The translations under genes were made by a program, and so were the position numbers. From a bacterium (GTDB lineage Bacteria > Oederibacteriota > JAJYGY01): a stretch of DNA of 7,330 nt. Positions 4,456 through 7,330 of this stretch are shown here, piece by piece. The stretch lies in assembly GCA_021790555.1 (NCBI GenBank), contig JAJYGY010000018.1:1-7330 (forward strand). Reading direction: 5' to 3'. Every line of letters begins with the position of its first letter. Position 1 is the first letter of the stretch. The notes under the pieces were generated by a model. The model searched no databases and had not been told where the DNA came from. It worked only from the letters and a program-made list of their open reading frames with translations.

Positions 4456-6300
4456 ATGCCGAGCCAGCTTTTCAACCAGGAAAAAGGCTCCACGGTTTTC
4501 GATCCACGGCAGTGGCAGGGGGAGCTGCTTCCCTATTACACCTTCCTCAACGTCTTCCAGCATTACGTCGACCTGGACTGCTTCGTCGTCCCCCTGGACA
4601 ACCCGGATTACTGGATGGCCTTGAACCGGTCGCGCCGGCCCCTGGGCTCGGTGGACCTGCAGCACTGGCACGCCAGCCCGCAGCAGCGGCCGGCCTACAA
4701 CCAGCGCGCCTTCGAGCGGGCGCGCAAGACGCTCAAGCCCTACAAGGGCACGCTCTCGGGCTTCTGCGACCTCTTCGTGCCCGTGGCCTCGCGGGGAACC
4801 TGCGTGGCCGTGCTGGTGGCCGGCCCCTTCGCCGACCACGACCTGGGCGCGGCGGACATCCGCGAGGTCTGGTCGGCCTCGGCCGGCCGGGCCGACGCGG
4901 CCTTCGGCGAGGACCTGCTTTACTTCGCCAAGGTGCTGCTGGAGACGCCCGTCCTGGAGGGCCAGGCCCTGGCCGCCTTCGAGCGGGTGCTGACGCTCTT
5001 CGCTTCGGTGCTGGTGCGGGAGGCCGACCCCCGTTCCGCGGCCCGCGAGATGGAGGAACTTCTCCACCGCGTCATCTCCAAGCGCTTCTACCACTTCCAC
5101 TGGGGCCAGAGGGCCATCCGCCAGGACCGGTATTTCCAGGCCCAGTGGGCCAGCGGCAACGTCAGCGAATGGGAAAGCCGCGAGATCGGCATCCGCCGGG
5201 TGCCCGACCGGGTTCTGGCGGCCATGCCCTTCCACGGCGAGGGCCGCCGCGACCCCCTGGAGAGCCTGGCCCTGGCCGCCCGGTTCCAGCGCTGGGCCCA
5301 GGGGCAGGCCCTTTCCCACCCCGAATGCGCGGCCGCGCCGCTGGAGGACTACGGGGCGCTCTTCTTCGTCTCCCGCGACCCCGAGCAGGGGGAGGCCCAG
5401 GCCAAGCTGGCGGCCCGCGACCTGGCCCTGGAGGTTCAGGTGCAGGCCAGGAGGCAGCTGGGCCTTTCGGTGGCCTTCGGCGTGGGGCCCCGCGAGCCCA
5501 AGGAAAGGCTCTACCATTCCTACCTGGGGGCCCTGAGGGCCCTGCACGTGGGCATGTCGTCGGGACGGGACCTGAGCTTCTTCGAACCTTCCATGGAGGC
5601 CCTCAAGGCCACGGACACCCGCGCCCTGCTGCGCCTGGAGAAGGAGCTGCGGGAGGGCATGCTGGCCGGGGGCGGGGCCTCGCAGATGCCGGGCCGGGAG
5701 AGCTTCGTGCAGGCCGCCCTGGTGCAGGCCGGCGATCGGCCCGAGAGCCTGCGGGTCAATTTTCTGCACCTGCTGGCAGGGATCATCGAGGAGGCCCGCG
5801 CGCGCCGCCTGCTGGGCGAGGAGACGGCCCAGGGCCTGGCCGAGGCCTGCGAAAGCTCCCTTTCCAAGCCCTCCAACAGCATGGACCTGGTGAGGGCCTT
5901 CCACGCCCGGCTGGACGAGGTGGGCTCCGCCCTGGACCGTCCGCAGTCGGGCGAGAGGGACCTGCGCAGCGGCCGTGCCCTGCGCTACGTGGAGGAGAAC
6001 TTCCACCGCGACCTGAAGATGGACGAGGTGGCCCGGCTGCACGGTTTTTCCGCCTCGGCCTTCAGCCGCGAGTTCAAGCGCTACACGGGCCGCACCTTCT
6101 CGCAGGTGCTTTCCGACCGCCGCCTGGACTACGCCCGCAGCCTGCTGCAGGGCACCCGCCTGTCCGTCACCCAGGTCAGCTCGGCGGCGGGGTTCCGGTC
6201 CTTCAGTTATTTTTTCCACTGGTTCAAGAGCCAGACCGGCAGTTCGCCGGCGGAATACAGGAAGAAGACCGGCTTCAGCACGGTCAGGGGAAGCGAGTAG
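4456..6300 (+). CDS. Large AraC-family transcriptional regulator with a degenerate GGDEF-like middle domain
   Basis: A 614-residue protein starting at ATG 4456 behind AGGAG (4448-4452). The C-terminal AraC domain spans about residues 507-604: a first helix-turn-helix MDEVARLHGFSASAFSREFK (from 522) and a second after LSVTQVSSAAGFRSFSYFFH (from 569), ending with the classic GSSPAEYRKK. Residues about 298-377 (YGALFFVSRD through LSVAFGVGP to HSYLGALRALHVG) resemble the degenerate GGDEF-like domain of YesN-type AraC regulators. The N-terminal 150 or so residues contain GFCDLFVPVASRGTCVAVLVAGPF, similar in pattern to PocR/GAF-type sensory domains; I see no transmembrane segment, so it should be a cytoplasmic sensor-activator. 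No receiver domain is present. It lies 61 bases ahead of an exported protein gene in the same direction, which it may control or be co-transcribed with. The ligand is unknown. Confidence 0.9.
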   Translation: MPSQLFNQEKGSTVFDPRQWQGELLPYYTFLNVFQHYVDLDCFVVPLDNPDYWMALNRSRRPLGSVDLQHWHASPQQRPAYNQRAFERARKTLKPYKGTLSGFCDLFVPVASRGTCVAVLVAGPFADHDLGAADIREVWSASAGRADAAFGEDLLYFAKVLLETPVLEGQALAAFERVLTLFASVLVREADPRSAAREMEELLHRVISKRFYHFHWGQRAIRQDRYFQAQWASGNVSEWESREIGIRRVPDRVLAAMPFHGEGRRDPLESLALAARFQRWAQGQALSHPECAAAPLEDYGALFFVSRDPEQGEAQAKLAARDLALEVQVQARRQLGLSVAFGVGPREPKERLYHSYLGALRALHVGMSSGRDLSFFEPSMEALKATDTRALLRLEKELREGMLAGGGASQMPGRESFVQAALVQAGDRPESLRVNFLHLLAGIIEEARARRLLGEETAQGLAEACESSLSKPSNSMDLVRAFHARLDEVGSALDRPQSGERDLRSGRALRYVEENFHRDLKMDEVARLHGFSASAFSREFKRYTGRTFSQVLSDRRLDYARSLLQGTRLSVTQVSSAAGFRSFSYFFHWFKSQTGSSPAEYRKKTGFSTVRGSE

Positions 6301-6323
6301 GCCAGGCGGTTCATCCACGGCCG

Positions 6324-6341
6324 CGCCGGGTGAAGCCGGCG
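6324..6341 (+). other. Small hairpin between the AraC gene and the exported protein gene
   Basis: CGCCGG (6324-6329) and CCGGCG (6336-6341) form a perfect 6-bp stem with loop GTGAAG. There is no T run, so it is not a standard terminator. It ends 7 bases before the ribosome site of the next gene and might affect mRNA stability or downstream expression. It may equally be a chance result of high GC. Confidence 0.3.
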
Positions 6342-6348
6342 GGCGATC

Positions 6349-6356
6349 AAGGGAGG
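6349..6356 (+). promoter_or_regulatory. Strong ribosome binding site of the exported protein gene
   Basis: AAGGGAGG, with 5 bases to ATG 6362. It is the best Shine-Dalgarno site in the window and supports high expression, as expected for an abundant envelope protein. Confidence 0.8.
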
Positions 6357-6361
6357 CGTTG

Positions 6362-7330
6362 ATGACGAAAAGGCATTTCATCCTATGGCTGGCGGCCTGC
6401 CTGTCCCTGGGCGCGGCGTCGCTGAGGGCCCAGGACCCGGCCCCCTCGGCGGATCCCACGCCCAGCCTTTCCGACCTTCAGGCCGAGATCCAGGCCCTGC
6501 GGAAGCAGGTCAACCAGACCGAGATCAACTCGGAGATGGCCCAGGGCAAGGCCAGCCGCTACCAGAGCCCGGATTTCGGGCTGGCCGGCGGGTCCTTCGA
6601 GCAGGATTTCGAGGCCAACAACGACGGATGGACGCTTCAGCAGGGCCAAATTGCCCGGCTGCGCTTCTACGCCAACCCGATGGACGACGTGGCAGCGCAC
6701 CTGGATCTGGAGTTGTGGGGGGATGTGGCCACCGATATCTTCCAGTACAATTCGCTGCCCACGCTCGCGGCCAAAGGCCAGTTCCTGGCCATCCGGGAAT
6801 TCGACGCCACCCTGAAGACCCAAGACCTGTCCTTCACCGCCTTCCAGGGCAAGCCCTACGGGGGCTATTACTATGGCCGGGACGACTTCTACAGACTCAT
6901 TCCGGACGAGTATGATCTGGACAAGGTTTTCCGGGTCCAGGGAGTGGCTATCCCCCTGGGGTTTGAAATCGACGGCAGCAACGCGTTGGATGGGCTGGAG
7001 ATCCTGGGGGGCGAGCAGTTGCAGTGGGGAAGCGCGCCGGAGATTTACGGCCTCTACCAGCACGCCCTGGGGCCCGTCACCCTGGGCGTCATCGACCGCT
7101 ACTACCTCCCCAGCGTTGGAGGGATCAATTCGGGCACCTACTATCAAGGCAGCAGCCTGACTCCCCTGGTGCCGGGAACCACGGTGCCGGGATTGACCTA
7201 CATGCCCTACGTCCCGACTCTCAACACCGTGGAGTTGACCCTGAAGGTGCCCCTGGGAGACTGGACCGTGGACGCGGCGGCCCTGTACCAGCCCCTTTCG
7301 CCCACCGCAAACAAGGACTACACCTACGTC
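6362..7330 (+). CDS. Exported, probably outer-membrane beta-barrel protein (partial, 3' end outside window)
   Basis: The frame is open from ATG 6362 through the last base with 323 codons and no stop. It begins with a signal peptide: MTKRH, then a hydrophobic core ILWLAACLSLGAAS, with likely cleavage after LRA (residue 23, before QDP). A Pro/Ala-rich linker is followed by a short coiled-coil at about residues 36-56 (LSDLQAEIQALRKQV), as seen in trimeric or peptidoglycan-linked porins. From residue 70 the sequence is rich in aromatic, Gly and alternating polar/hydrophobic residues (IARLRFYANP, AAHLDLELWGD, GGYYYGRDDFY, VELTLKVPLGDW), a pattern of membrane beta-strands. I do not recognise a named family. 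The setting next to sugar-type regulators and a phosphorylase suggests a saccharide porin or envelope binding protein. A secreted carbohydrate-binding protein is the main alternative. Confidence 0.8.
   Translation, partial: MTKRHFILWLAACLSLGAASLRAQDPAPSADPTPSLSDLQAEIQALRKQVNQTEINSEMAQGKASRYQSPDFGLAGGSFEQDFEANNDGWTLQQGQIARLRFYANPMDDVAAHLDLELWGDVATDIFQYNSLPTLAAKGQFLAIREFDATLKTQDLSFTAFQGKPYGGYYYGRDDFYRLIPDEYDLDKVFRVQGVAIPLGFEIDGSNALDGLEILGGEQLQWGSAPEIYGLYQHALGPVTLGVIDRYYLPSVGGINSGTYYQGSSLTPLVPGTTVPGLTYMPYVPTLNTVELTLKVPLGDWTVDAAALYQPLSPTANKDYTYV

Noticed and set aside
4444..6459. 671-codon open frame on the minus strand
   Set aside because: It is antisense to the AraC gene, which has clear family motifs; its Gly/Ala/Gln/His-rich sequence is typical of a shadow frame in GC-rich DNA.

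Overview
The window is GC-rich with strongly GC-biased third codon positions. It has Shine-Dalgarno sites and a tRNA with an encoded CCA end. One product has a signal peptide and looks like an outer-membrane barrel protein. This points to a diderm, sugar-using bacterium of high GC content; I cannot name the phylum from sequence alone. All convincing intact genes lie on the + strand.

Layout. (1) 1-1367: the 3' part of a glycoside hydrolase family 94 disaccharide phosphorylase gene, cut by the window edge. (2) 1368-1569: a spacer whose minus strand carries what looks like the C-terminal remnant of a DUF1398 gene. (3) 1571-2811: a self-contained unit of promoter, two tandem palindromic operators and an AAA+ ATPase of the AAA_14/DUF4143 type. 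It sits where the DUF1398 gene loses homology, and a 10-bp direct repeat flanks the unit. (4) 2812-3194: a possible 48-residue membrane peptide, then tRNA-Arg(CCT) with its own promoter and a very strong terminator. (5) 3204-4239: a LacI-family repressor with a candidate operator in front of it. (6) 4240-4455: an intergenic region containing an unusually AT-rich stretch with promoter-like elements and a second copy of the candidate LacI operator. (7) 4456-6300: a long AraC-family regulator. (8) 6362-7330: a secreted, probably outer-membrane protein that runs off the window.

How it may fit together. The GH94 phosphorylase, the LacI repressor, the large AraC regulator and the exported barrel-like protein look like parts of an oligosaccharide-use locus. 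In this view the barrel protein would handle uptake or binding, the phosphorylase would split a disaccharide, and the two regulators would form a possible cascade. The tRNA and the ATPase unit sit between the phosphorylase and the regulators. The ATPase unit looks like a later arrival. The most distinctive signal is its promoter: one perfect 18-bp palindrome lies between the -35 and -10, and a second palindrome of the same half-sites lies 23 bp downstream.
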